Assembly: GCA_030847615.1 (NCBI GenBank)
Contig: JAUMIR010000001.1
Location: 184,283,001-184,347,000, forward strand
From: Gambelia wislizenii
Lineage: Eukaryota > Chordata > Lepidosauria > Squamata > Crotaphytidae
Reading direction: 5' to 3'
DNA: 64,000 bases
The first letter of the stretch is position 1; each line of letters starts with the position of its first letter. Below, in pieces: positions 1 through 10,424 of the stretch. The notes under the pieces were generated by a model. That model worked only from the letters and a program-made list of their open reading frames with translations. It had not been told where the DNA came from and ran no database searches. The position numbers and the translations under genes were made by a program.

Positions 1-344
1 ATGCATGTATGTGCTCCCTTGATTAGTTTTCAACAAAAATCATGTTTATTTCATCCCCTGGCTTGGAGTCTCCTTACTTACTACTGGTATACATAGGTCA
101 AAGAATCCCACCATTACCTGGCCTCTTGCTGTCATCCTGAGCTAATTAAAATTCTTTATACTGGAATTCAGACACTAGTGGGATCCCCATGGACCGCAAG
201 CAATTCGGGTAACACCTCTTAATTGGCTGACCCAGATTGGTGATAGTAGATCACCATAAAACAATGTGGCCTCCTGGGACATTTCCAAAAGAAGATGGCC
301 TCTTCCTGCAACTTTGCACCCCTGGGCAGGTTGCTAATGGGGAC
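1..344. other. Unassigned stretch, no gene seen
   Basis: I see no convincing coding frame or recognisable repeat here. It is ordinary AT-rich vertebrate DNA leading into an inverted LINE fragment. Confidence 0.5.
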
Positions 345-600
345 TCCTGGTAAAGAAGGGCATCTGTGCTACCTCTTGCTTCTGCTTTTATCCTGATTTT
401 CATGTGTGCTATTTCCTTGCCTTCTTCTTCAAACTGTGCCATAGCCCTTTGAAGCATCATGCTGAAGAATATTGTAAATAAAGTTGGAGCAAGAACACAA
501 CCTTGCTTCACTTCATTAGTTATTAGAAAGGGCTCTGATAGAGCATCGCCATATCTGACTTGACCGTGCTGCAAGATAATCATTTTAAGGAATTTGGGGG
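345..600 (-). pseudogene. LINE reverse-transcriptase fragment, inverted 5' piece
   Basis: On the minus strand this translates into part of a non-LTR retrotransposon reverse transcriptase. The phrase NEVKQGCVLAPTLFTIFF matches the conserved block (GxxQGCxLAPTLF) just upstream of the catalytic FADD box, and is followed by an amphipathic MLQRAMAQ stretch. The match fades near 345. The downstream part of what appears to be the same element lies at 636-1178 on the opposite strand, so this is the inverted half of one insertion. The FADD box itself is not present. The open frame runs to 251, but its last ~30 codons do not look like the family. The fragment is non-functional. Clade is not assigned with confidence; it is not L1, CR1 or BovB. 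Confidence 0.75.
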
Positions 601-635
601 GGAATCAGACCTTTTCTACAGACCTTTTCTACAAA

Positions 636-1178
636 CATACAACTCCTCGAACGCTTTCATCAGCGCTGTATATGCACAATTCTAAATATACACTGGACTG
701 ACAATGTGACAAATGTTGCTGTCCTTGAGCAAGCAGGGATCACCAGCATTGAGGCCATGATATTGAGAACACAGCTGCGCTGGGCAGGGCATGTTTCTAG
801 GATGGAGGACCATCGCCTCCCAAAAATAGTACTCTACGGTGAACTCGCCACAGGTCAGCGTAAGAGGGGTGCTCCAAAAAAGCAATACAAGGCCTCCCTG
901 AAACAGCATCTCAGGCTCGGCCAAATTGATCACCAACAATGGTCTGCCATGGCCTCACATCGGGAGGCTTGGATATGCACTATCCACAATGCTGCAGCCT
1001 TATTTGAGAGGTCACGCCGAACAAGTCTTGAAGAGAAACGACAACGCAGGAAGAATCACAACCCGGAATCATCACCCAAGGAGACCTTCTGCTGTGCTTT
1101 CTGCAACCGGACATGTTTATCTTGGATTGGCCTTTTCAGTCATCAGCGTGCTTGCAGAAAGCGCAGGATGAGTCCTAT
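636..1178 (+). pseudogene. LINE 3' coding end with C-terminal zinc finger
   Basis: This is the C-terminal part of a non-LTR retrotransposon polyprotein. From ~706 the frame is open for 158 codons and shows the family blocks LRWAGHVSRMEDHRLPK, KRGAPKKQYK and a lysine/arginine-rich segment. It ends in a Cys2-x-Cys finger of the form CAFCNRTCL-x5-FSHQRAC. The element's start lies upstream near 636, where a frame shift disrupts the HHLRLL-like part. The copy at 26822-27910 is nearly identical over the shared region. Transcription of such an element would be unidirectional with self-mobilisation through the encoded reverse transcriptase, but this copy lacks the whole catalytic core. It abuts a CR1 tail at 1181. 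Confidence 0.8.
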
Positions 1179-1180
1179 AT

Positions 1181-1275
1181 AATCATAGAATTGTAGAGTT
1201 GGAAGAGACCACAAGGGCCCAACCTCCTGCCATGGAGGAAATCACGATCAAAGCATCCCTGACAGATGGGGGCAG
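1181..1275 (-). mobile_element. CR1 LINE 3' end
   Basis: Read on the minus strand this is the terminal region of a reptile/bird CR1 element: a CCTGCCATG-like segment, then GTTGG..., GGTCTCTTCCAACTCT, and a short TTCTATGATT-type tail at 1181-1195. It is severely 5'-truncated, as is usual for CR1. Four other copies lie in the window (24143, 36461, 36780, 46262). Confidence 0.8.
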
Positions 1276-1590
1276 ATATATATTTTTGCACTCTCCAGAG
1301 AACTTTGGTTTGGGTTATTGGGTGGTCCAACAATGTAACAGCTAAATAAATGGGAGAGACGCCCAATTATTTTGTAATAACTATTTCTGTACAGTACGCA
1401 CATAAACAGAAAGGAACCAACACATGCCCAAACAGTGGTCAATCTACATTTGATTTTTTTAAAGTTTTTATACAATATTTTTTAAGGAACAGAAGACCTG
1501 ATGTAATATGTGTGTATAAATCAAATTGTACAGGTAGGGACACCCTTTGAGTGAAAGATCTTCTGTGATTATGGCTTAAATTAATTTAAA
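1276..1590. other. Unassigned stretch
   Basis: AT-rich DNA with no recognised gene or repeat. Confidence 0.5.
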
Positions 1591-1659
1591 AACTTACTTT
1601 TGGAGTACAGCTCTCGGAATCCCACACCAGCAGTTGTTGTCCAAAAAAGGAACTTTTCC
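1591..1659. repeat. Short palindromic MITE, GTTACTTTT family
   Basis: Inverted arms: AACTTACTTTTGGAGTACAGCTC on the left mirrors TTGTCCAAAAAAGGAACTTTT on the right. Similar palindromes with the core 'TTACTTTTTTGGACTACAACTCCCAGAAT' in degenerate form recur at 6402, 12141, 28875, 36336 and 37500, so this is an interspersed family rather than a chance hairpin. Confidence 0.55.
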
Positions 1660-2309
1660 TAACTTCTAGTTAAAATGATTCTCTTTTTTCACATTCAGGT
1701 GAACAACTGTATCTACTGCTCTGTTCACACTTACCTGGAAATAAGCTGCTAGGGATGACAAACTCCACTGAACAAAGTAAGACTTCCAGTCCTGACTAGT
1801 CAGACATGATTATAATTGCACTTGGCATGAATCCAGTTTGCATCTGTATTAGGGCTTTTGGGCAGACAAGGGAGTGGAACATATAAATTAAAACCGTGGG
1901 GGATCCCAGAATATCAGTCTTGATCTTTTGTTAGCCACAATTTACTCTGGTTCACCTTTCAGTGTTAATATAAGTAGCAGAAACACAAGGTGTGGGTCGT
2001 GATGTAGAGTACTGTCAGAAAAGTAAATATTAGGGGCATATCACTTATCAGCCCATGCTTGTATTTTCCTTTTTTGCAGAAGTGTCAAGCCTCTTCAGGC
2101 TTTGAAGCCTGGAAACCCAACTATGTTGTAAGGGGCATCCCTTCCCCCCCACCCCATTTTATGAAAACAGAATCACATGAGCTTAGAATCTCAAGGCAAT
2201 CACATTATGAAAGGAAACTCTCTTCTTCCATGCAACTGCAGTACTTTGGAAAAAACCCTGGTATGATAAGTTTCTTTGCTACAGTTCCAACAATATAGCA
2301 GTCAGTCCA
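1660..2309. other. Unassigned stretch
   Basis: No gene or recognised repeat. A C-rich run lies at ~2143-2152. Confidence 0.5.
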
Positions 2310-2570
2310 TGAGGAGGTCTTAATCTCCTCCTCTCCTGCCCTAGAAAGCAAGCTAACTCCATGCCTGTTGGAGTTTTTAAAATGTGTATCTTTGCTGTGT
2401 TTGTGTACTTACAGCAAAACAATAAAATAAAAATAATTTTAATCGGTTTTGTCATAATTATGCAAATACAGCAAAGATAAAGAAAATTTAAAAACTGACA
2501 GGCATGGAGTTAGCCTGCTTTGGAATAGCGAATGGGACAGGGAGAGAGGAGAATCAGACCGCCCCCCCCC
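2310..2570. repeat. Foldback (inverted-repeat) element
   Basis: The segment with CTAACTCCATGCCTGT near 2353 recurs in reverse complement near 2500 (ACAGGCATGGAGTTAG), and the similarity continues outward on both sides (CTCCTCCTCTCC left, GGAGAGAGGAGAA right) and inward (ATCTTTGCTGT / ACAGCAAAGAT). The two ~100-bp arms enclose an AT-rich loop at ~2400-2460. This is a MITE-like structure with no coding capacity. Target duplications were not clear. Confidence 0.6.
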
Positions 2571-3819
2571 ATGGTACTGGCTGCTGTAATGCCAGGATTG
2601 GAGCAAAGGGACCTGTTGCACCAGGGCCAGCAGCAGAACAATAGTGACAATTAGAGCTATTGACGTTTTTCCCCCATCAATAGAAGGGGACACCACAGTA
2701 ACAGTTTGAATACATGCCTCCTACAGGATAGTCACAACTTATGATAAGGTTCAGCCTTAGACGCTACTGCCCTGCTTTAATTCCACTTTTCTCGACTTGT
2801 GTGATAATCTCCTGAGTGTGGAAGACCTTGAACAGTTATCTACTCCTAAAAATAGTTTTAAGCAGCTGGGGACAAAAGTTAATCGCCACCACCACCATTC
2901 TCTTGCGTTTGGCCTAATACAAGCGGGAATGCTACACTGACTGCTTAAATACGCCATGTGTGGCCTGATCCAAGATGGTTTGCTGCCTGGGGCAAAAATG
3001 GCTTCTATACCTATTTTATGTACATTGCTGACCTGACTGATGACAGGACAACTTTCTCTACTACCTCTGAAGTAATTAAGTTAGCTTAGAGGCAGGCCCT
3101 GTGACACACACAGTTCAATCCTTATAACATCTTCCCCACCACTTTCCAATCTTACCATCTCTCCAGTGTCAGAAACCAAAGCTAGCTGCCTCAACCTGCC
3201 TAATGGTAGAGCCAACTATGGTAGGGGAAGAGAGGTTGGAGCCCAGGAACCCATTTCTGACCTTGTATACTATTTGCACACTGGACCAAATGGTTGCATA
3301 GGGCAGAGCTAAGGGCAAAGAAGATGTGGTGGTGGTGGGGACACAACTCCCACAATCTTGAAACCAACATGACCAGTTATAATCAAAGAAGTAACTTTTC
3401 AAAGCTCTGTTACAAGAATTTAAACATTAAAAAACCCAACAACAAGATGCATTTTGTACTATTCTGCACTAATTGACTGTTCAGTGGAGAGACTGCATAT
3501 ACTGTATTAGGTTCATATTCTTTGAGATCTAGGTGTGTATGTCCCTATCCACACATTCATACCAGTGTGTGAACAGCCCAAGGGAAAGGCAGTGATGCCA
3601 AAGGTGAAAGGGTGGGGCAGCTGTTAGCTTGATTTCTACAGTATAGCACATTTAAACAGTTGCTGAATAGGACTCCGCCCCCCACCCCCATTAGATCTGA
3701 TAAAGAGCATACTGTAAATCATGTGAACCTTGACAATTATGCTGCTGAAGTGAGCCAGGCTACATTTCTGAAAATAGCATTTACAGTCCTATCCTGTCCA
3801 TGCTTATTCAGACATTAGC
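2571..3819. other. Unassigned stretch
   Basis: No gene, SINE or LINE seen. A short C-rich run occurs near 3676-3690. Confidence 0.45.
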
Positions 3820-4005
3820 CCAGGGTTTCTCAACCAGGGTTCCCTGGAACCCTAGGGTTCCACAAGAGTTTGTTAGTGGTTCTGTAATATATTGAGATTG
3901 GGGGGGAAATCCTTTTATTTTTTTGGAGCTGTAGATATCATAATTTTTAGGCAGGGGTTCCCTGAGACCTGAAAATTGTTTCAAGGGTTCCACCAGGGTG
4001 ATAAG
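3820..4005. mobile_element. hAT-like non-autonomous DNA transposon (degraded)
   Basis: It begins CAGGGTTTCTCAACCAGGGTTCCCTGG, the typical start of a hAT-type MITE that carries 'GGTTCC' repeats, and includes several TTCC(A/C)T-rich segments. The right terminal repeat is degraded (CACCAGGG near 3992), and no 8-bp duplication was found. The assignment rests on the left end only. Confidence 0.45.
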
Positions 4006-4224
4006 GCTGCATTAACCCCATTGTGTTCAGCATAGCTTCTCATATGAGTGGCAGCTTCTGTTTTGATTTGGATACAACAACTGTATCAGGCAGTTGGGAA
4101 CAGCAGTTAAAAGGAAAGTATTTCTGGCCTCTCTGTTTCAAGAGGTAATGCCACATGCTTTGTTTCCAAACTAAACACTTCCTATTCCAGCCATCTGTTT
4201 GTAGCAGAAACAAGTCTTATGGCC

Positions 4225-4741
4225 TAGTAACCCCATGCACTTGAGGATACTCTACAACTATTCTGTATCATTAAATACCAAAGTCAGGATCATCCATGCT
4301 GTAGTATTTCTGATTTCTATGTATGGTTGTGAAAGCTGGACAGTGAAGAAAGCTGATAGGAAGAAAATCAACCCATTTGAAATGTGGTGTTGGAGAAGAG
4401 CTCTACTGTTACCATGGACTGCCAAAAAGACAAATAAATGGGTCCTAGAGCAAATCAAGCCTGAACTTTTCCTAGAAGTCAAAATGATTAAACCAAGGCT
4501 ATTGTACTTTGGACATATCGTAAGACAACATAACTAATTGGAAACGATAGTGCTAGGTAACGTGCAAGGCAGTGGGAAAAGAGGAAAACTTCAACACAGA
4601 TATACTGATTCACTCAAGGAAGCCGTGGCCCTGAGTTTGCAAGACTCGAATAGGGTTGTTATTAATAGGGTGTCATGATAGGCTGTCATTCATAGTGTCA
4701 TCATAAGTTGAAGCTTATTTGATGGCAATTAACAACAATGA
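4225..4741 (+). pseudogene. BovB (RTE clade) LINE 3' end
   Basis: The forward frame 4235-4537 contains TKVRIIHAVVFLISMYGCESWTVKKA, WCWRRALLLPWTAKKTN and YFGHIVRQ in pieces that match the C-terminal region of BovB/RTE reverse transcriptase, including the MYGCESW and WCWRR signatures. After a stop the similarity continues in broken frame. The element ends with TTGATGGCAATTAACAACAA, the BovB-type 3' terminus. It is truncated far 3' of the catalytic YADD box. The related tail is what the Sauria SINEs in this window carry, which fits mobilisation by BovB/RTE machinery (known family relationship). Confidence 0.85.
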
Positions 4742-6401
4742 TTATGAAGTTTCATTTGGCCCAATTGGGCATTATGGATTTCTTTTCCTTTTTTGTCTCA
4801 CTTGGCTCATCTATACCAACCAGGATATGCCAGCTCCCTGCGAGCATATCCTGGCTGAAGAGGTGGCCTGCCCCAGTTATCTGGAGAAAATGAGCCACAG
4901 TCCACACAGGAACACCAACCCATTTGTGCAGCTGCCACCACCACCATCATTTCCCCTGCTCCCTTGGGTCTGGGCAGCTGGCCACACCATATGAAAATCC
5001 CCCTGTATGAAACCAGCCTTGATCACATGCTGCAGGGCTGCTGCCTTAACCCAGAAGATCAGCAGCAGCAGCAGCAAAGACTGGCCTGCTGTAGGCACCT
5101 GGTGTCTTGAGACAGCTGCCTATAAATCTCCCAGCAGATACCTGGCAGCATTGTTCTGACGACCATTCTCTCTTGGTGACTGGCCATACTCTTTGGCATT
5201 CATGTTTTCTTGGCCTTGGACTGGCTATGATTTACTTTTTGCTTGCTTTGTTTATCTGGACTAGTGACTTGCTGTATGACTTCTGGACTGACTGACAACC
5301 ACCCTTTTGTTTCTTCCTTCATCCTGCTGGATACCCTGTGACTGACCTGGACTGGATTAATGACACAAGAACTCTTGCATTCAACCACCTGATTCCTAGG
5401 ACACTTGCTGACTTCAGCATAGAATATCTGAGCAGACAATTTTTCTGTAGGTGGAGGAGAAAAGGCAACCACTACATCACCTTGTGCTGGTTCTGTCAAT
5501 GCTCCTGTGATCCATCCTTCACCAAACCTGGCTATTGTAGTGGATGACCAAGTGATACACAACTGGTGAAACAGTGGGTGAACACCAGGAGCATGGAAGA
5601 AATGGGTGGAAAGAACTCTAGCTCCTTTCCCTTCCACTTCAGCTGGAGATTTAGAAAGTTACCTATATTTTTAGTGGGTCTGTTAATAAAACATTTCCAC
5701 GATCTCCTGTTGGAGACATCCTATGCACTGGTGGAACATAAAGATCCACCAGTATACTTTCATTGGAAGTCCAGGAAAGTGAAGTCAGTTTCTTCTTCTG
5801 TGCCTCTGCAACACCAGGTGGACAGTGCCATTGTGGCCATTTGGACCAGAGGGGCAGAGCTGTGCTCTAGCACCAGCCAGCTGCCATTACACAGTGAGGG
5901 GAAGAGGGAAGTGTTGTTCAAAGAGGTACCGGATGCCTGCTTCTGCAACATCCAAAAGAGTACTTACATAGGCATAACACACAGTAAGAGGATTCTGATT
6001 AGATAGTTCTACTCTAAGTCTCATGAAGGGCTTGGAAAAGTTAATTTTCTGGAGCTACAACTCCGGTCACGATGTATTCGCAGTGCAATGCAGAGGTAGG
6101 GGGTGTACACTGCCATTTTGGTTCCTCCAAGGCTCCAGAGGGCCACAGTACACTATTGTGGTTGTCATTTTAAGTTAATATAAGACTGTTTTGGAAAGGA
6201 AGTCCCCCACCAAACAGCTTGTAATAGCCTAATTTGCTTAGAATGAGTGACTTTTTTTGGTTACTTTATCAGCTGAAAATATTTGGAGGGCATGTGTGGC
6301 ACCCAGGGGCACCCAGAAAGATCCCATGACAGGGTCACACAATTCCCACCCTTGTTATAGGGGGTCCTAGGCAAGATTCCAGTGAAGAAGCACAATACTA
6401 G
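4742..6401. other. Unassigned stretch
   Basis: Several 60-146 codon frames occur, none with a recognised domain or gene-like context. A half copy of the GTTACTTTT palindrome may lie at 6030-6070. Confidence 0.4.
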
Positions 6402-6500
6402 AGGTTGGAAAAGTTACTTTTTGGACTAGTTCTAGCCTAATCAACCATGTTGGCAGTGGGACAGTAAGTATTGTAGTGCAAAAGAATTACTTTTTCAGAC
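6402..6500. repeat. Short palindromic MITE, GTTACTTTT family
   Basis: GGAAAAGTTACTTTTTGGAC on the left is mirrored by TGCAAAAGAATTACTTTTTCAG on the right. The arms are ~30 bp, and a diverged centre replaces the usual 'ACAACTCCCAGAAT' core. Confidence 0.55.
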
Positions 6501-7018
6501 TCTGCACAAGACTACATATGTCTATGGGGCATTTGATATGCTATGCAAGAGTTTCCAGCCCTGTCAAAGTGCCTCAGAGAAGCTGCAAAAAAACCAGCTA
6601 TCTTAAAGCTGAGCTTATTATGCCTTTTGACCAAGGCATCTGGCTTTATAATCCCTATATATTTACATTAGTTGTCTGAGGTCTATGTGAGACTACCATT
6701 CTAATGATGCCACCTCCCTTGATAGCCTTGTGGCAGGACAATCTTTCTGAAATGGGATTGCTGTTCTCTGGTGTGCTGAGAGAGAAAATCAATTCTTTGC
6801 TGTCAGGCTGCAACCTGAAACATCCCATAATCCTTCCCAAATGTTCTATAGTAACAAATTATCAGGTGTTTAAAAACAAAGCCTCACACTTGCCACCCAT
6901 GGTCATACATGCATGACTAGACTCCACTGGTTATTAGGGGATGTTTGTATTAAGCAAACTAAAACCAACAGTAGTTTTTTTTTAAGGATAAAAAGGCCTA
7001 GGAGAATAATAATGTTGT
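6501..7018. other. Unassigned stretch
   Basis: No gene or repeat recognised. Confidence 0.45.
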
Positions 7019-7029
7019 AAGCTTAGCAT

Positions 7030-7257
7030 GGTGCCAGCATGATGTAGTAGTTTGAGTGTTGGACTAGGACACTGAGAGACCAAGGTTTGATCTACTGGAT
7101 GACCTTGAGCAAGTCACACTCTCTCTGCCTTAGAGGAAGGCAAAGGCACACACCCTCTGAACAAATCTTGCCAAGAAAACCCCACAATAGGTTCATCTTA
7201 GGGTTGCAGTAAGTCAGAAATGACTTGAAGACACACAACAGCAGCAGCAGCAGCAAC
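7030..7257 (+). mobile_element. Sauria-type SINE (tRNA head, BovB-like tail)
   Basis: The head GCCAGCATGATGTAGTAGTTTGAG carries a pol III A-box-like segment, and GACCAAGGTTTGATC is a degraded B box. The body has the usual GAGCAAGTCACACTCTCT..., and the tail TCAGAAATGACTTGAAGACACACAACAGCAGCAG is the BovB/RTE-like 3' end with a (CAG)n run. An 11-bp perfect duplication AAGCTTAGCAT flanks it at 7019-7029 and 7258-7268. The element is full-length and complete at both ends. Confidence 0.93.
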
Positions 7258-7268
7258 AAGCTTAGCAT

Positions 7269-7613
7269 CAAAAGGCCTACAACATAGGTATCAATCATTC
7301 CCCCAACAAGAAGCCACCACTGAAAAAGTCCAATCCTTAGTATATCAAATGGTATTTTAAATATTATTTAAAAGTGTTCTCAAATTGACTTGTTTTAAAT
7401 CAAAAGCAATGTACACAATCCTCATCTGGATCAGACCTTAGAAATGTTACTCTTTTGGACAATGACTCCTAGAATCTCCCATCCATCATGGGAATTTGAG
7501 GAGCTGTGGTCTAACATCGTTATGACATGACATTGTGCAAGAACATTGTTGTAAAATCAATTAGCTAATAACATGGTATCTTCAGTTTATGGAATCCTTG
7601 ATCTTCTGATCTA
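7269..7613. other. Unassigned stretch
   Basis: A faint copy of the 'TTACTCTTTTGGACAATGACTCC' palindrome family begins near 7447. Otherwise nothing is recognised. Confidence 0.4.
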
Positions 7614-7895
7614 GTAACTGTGGTAACCCGTACACAGTCAACCCACCACCTTAACACTCTGGCTTTAGGGTGGCAGTCCTGTGGGTTCTCTTGCATCCCA
7701 CTACTGCCCCCAAAAATATGTGTGGTGCCAGGCTCCTTCCTAGTGGCGCGGGGGCCTTTCCTATCCCACCACTGCCACCAAAAATATGTGTGAGGCACCA
7801 ACCACTTTCTATTGGGACAGCCCTTTGTGTCCCTGATATCAGGTAGCGTGGTTTTCATTAAACGGAGGCCAAGCAGCTTTAAACTCTAACAAACG

Positions 7896-7901
7896 TTTAT
7901 T
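7896..7901 (-). promoter_or_regulatory. LTR polyadenylation signal AATAAA
   Basis: AATAAA on the minus strand inside the solo LTR, about 350 bp downstream of its TATA box. It would define the R/U5 region of the parental element. Confidence 0.6.
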
Positions 7902-8252
7902 GAAAAATATAAAACAAATAAACTGTAGTTGAGTATTAAAGTTGTTAATCTTCTTAAGGCTTAGTTACATCAGATTCCTTTTAAAATAATAACATCAATC
8001 TAGACACACGAGCACTACTAACTCAGGCACAAAGTCCTAAATCCCCTTTATATACTTGACTTGTTCTGAGCCTCTCCCTATTAGACTCTCCAAGTCTATT
8101 CAGTCCCTCTCTGGACCCTTAAGACCCTTCTGTGGTCGTCAGACTGAAAAGTTCCCTCAGGAACTCTAAGAGCACACCCTCCCTTCGGTGTAACTCTTTC
8201 TTTTCAGTCAAACCTCAAAACAACTCAAACCCCCACTCACTCTCTGTCAGGT

Positions 8253-8262
8253 CTTTTTATAG
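8253..8262 (-). promoter_or_regulatory. LTR TATA box
   Basis: GGCTATAAAAAG on the minus strand, placed early in the solo LTR. This is the likely core promoter of the parental retroelement. Whether it is used now is unknown. Confidence 0.6.
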
Positions 8263-8343
8263 CCATGCCCAGCTGCCTTCCTATTGGCTGGGCACCTGCT
8301 GCTCTGAGATTGGCTAAAGGAGCTGCCTTTTCATCACAGTAAC

Positions 8344-10215
8344 CTCTAAATAAATGAGGGGTGGCCCATGGTCCAAAAAGGGATGGAGGTTCACCCTGAA
8401 GTGGTGGGATGAGGTGCCCCACTCTGCTCAGGACACACTCCAGACGTTAGTTCTTGGGATTCCAGAAAGTACAATGAAAAGTAAATTGGTTGCAAACAGG
8501 GTCACAGGGTCTGTTTCAATAGACCTATTGAAACACCTATTTCAAGGGATAGGGATTGGATCAAACTCCATTTTCCCTTTGAACAAGTGACTGGCACTGT
8601 CATGCCAACTAAATTTTGTGCATAGAGCTTGAACCAGGACAGTGGCTCAGTACACAGCCATAGTGGGTACATCCAAGAATTTTTTACCAGCTTCATCTGC
8701 ATATCAGGACTGATTCTGTCACATCTGCTCTGCAAGCATCAGTTTGCAACAGCATGTGCATCCAATTGATAGATGTGGAGAATGCTGGACCGGTACCCTT
8801 ATTTCTTATGTGCATTTTCCAGTGGCTTTGACTATGGCTTTGACTGTGTCATCTTTGCCTATGGCTTGAGGAAGGAACACTGGAAATCACATGAATATCC
8901 TATTAATAGGCCCCGTGAACACTTCTGTTCTGCAATTAAGTAAATACAGTATGCTGGATCCATCTATTAAAACAACCATTCTCTTGGCTTTCTGCCTAGT
9001 TAGAAATATGCCTGCGATGAACAGCATCCTTTTAAATGTGCTTTGATGTTGTGTTTACATAAACACACAGAAACAACACACATAAGGAAGAAGCTAGAGA
9101 TTGGCCAATGAGTCATGTAGGCTACAAACTCATGCACTCTCACCTGGGAGTACATCCCAGTAAACTCAAAAGGACACTTCAAAGAGGAGAGAGGAGATGC
9201 AGCTAGGCCCATGCTGTCAGTCACCAAAAGTCTGGGAGATGTGCAGAGCTGTTTGCTTTCAAACTTTTCATTTAATGTCTAATTACTGCTAATTGGTGTG
9301 TAGACTGAACTTGGAAGTTGGGGGGAAGGCAGATAATGAAACAGTTCCAGGCATGGAGAGAGGCAGGATGAAAGAGGCCTCTCATTTAGCTTCTGTTATA
9401 CCATCCACTTAACAAATCACTGCTTACTATATCAGTGTAACAGGAGTCCAGAAGTGATACAGAGATAGTTGTTTGGTTTATAGCAGGGATAGATATCTTT
9501 CAATAGCGTAGGAGCCATCACAAGCCAAAACAGGGTTGGAAAAGCAATCAAACAATCAAAATAAAAACAACACGCAACACTTCAACACACAACCCTTTCC
9601 TTTGATCAAGCTTATACTTTAACAGCTCCTGATACCTGTTCCTTCTTTTTTTAAAATTGTCAAAAGGTCACCATCTAGCAGCTCATCAGTCATCAATGGT
9701 GCTAATTTGCAAAAACAGTAATAGTTGCGGGTGTCATAACTCCTTTTCCTCTCATTCCTCCATTTCAGATTTATGTGGATATGTAAATAAGAAGTTCAGT
9801 TCAGATCCAAGTCAGGTAGTTGATAAAACAGCTCAGTACAGCTCTGGTCAATAATGGTCAATGATTCAACTTAGATTCAGAGCTACATCTCAGTTGGATA
9901 ATCCCAACTCTTATGATTGACTATAATTGGAAATCAACAGACGGCTATGGTTTCCCTCTGATCTGAGTTCAGGCACAATAACCTTTTGGGAAGATACTAT
10001 GCTTGCCAAATGTCAGTCAAATAGGCTAAACAGGTGTGACAGAGTTGTGTGGCATTTTGTAGAACTGGATGAAATTCTCAAGGATAGTTGCTCCTTCAAA
10101 GGGAATTGTATACACCAGGTTTCAGAAAATGCAACAACTCTCCAAAGTTTTTAGGTTTTTTTATTATAGGAAAATGGAAATTACTATGAAAATAACATAC
10201 AGCATAAATGTCATC
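8344..10215. other. Unassigned stretch
   Basis: No recognised gene or repeat. Several 60-80 codon frames occur, none of which looks like a known protein. Confidence 0.4.
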
Positions 10216-10218
10216 TTA

Positions 10219-10421
10219 GGCCACAGCCACACTACACAGATAATTCAGTTTGAAACTGGATTATTTGCCATGGTCCCTTAATATGGAATCCTGGGATTTG
10301 CAGTTTGGTGAGCACTCTTAGGCAGAGAAGGCTAAACTACAAATCCCAGGATTCCATATTAAGGAGCCACGGTAAATACTCCAGTTTTAAACTGGATTAT
10401 TTATATAGTGTGGATTTGGCC
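10219..10421. mobile_element. Harbinger-like palindromic MITE
   Basis: An almost complete palindrome. Left arm GGCCACAGCCACACTA...AACTGGATTATTT; right arm AAACTGGATTATTTATATAGTGTGGATTTGGCC, with inner arms ATCCTGGGATTTG / CAAATCCCAGGAT. It is flanked by a 3-bp TTA on both sides (10216-10218, 10422-10424), the TWA duplication typical of PIF/Harbinger. Relatives are at 37148, 57268 and 60655. Confidence 0.75.
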
Positions 10422-10424
10422 TTA

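Larger units (their letters stand above)
7619..8338 (-). mobile_element. Probable solo LTR (720 bp)
   Basis: On the minus strand the segment starts TGTGATG and ends ACCACA, the canonical TG...CA form, and is flanked by an exact 5-bp repeat (GTAAC at 7614-7618 and 8339-8343 on the plus strand). A TATA box (TATAAAAA) reads on the minus strand at 8253-8262, ~76 bp inside the 5' end, and AATAAA lies at 7896-7901. Two ~68-bp tandem units, each with CCAAAAATATGTGTG, sit in the U5 part at ~7695 and ~7763. No internal gag/pol sequence is adjacent, so this is a lone LTR left by recombination. Gypsy versus endogenous retrovirus origin is undecided; 5-bp duplications fit either. Confidence 0.8.

Noticed and set aside
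5200..6006. 145- and 146-codon frames (minus 5200-5637, plus 5566-6006)
   Set aside because: No recognisable domain, no homologous blocks and no exon-like context; similar lengths arise by chance elsewhere in the window.
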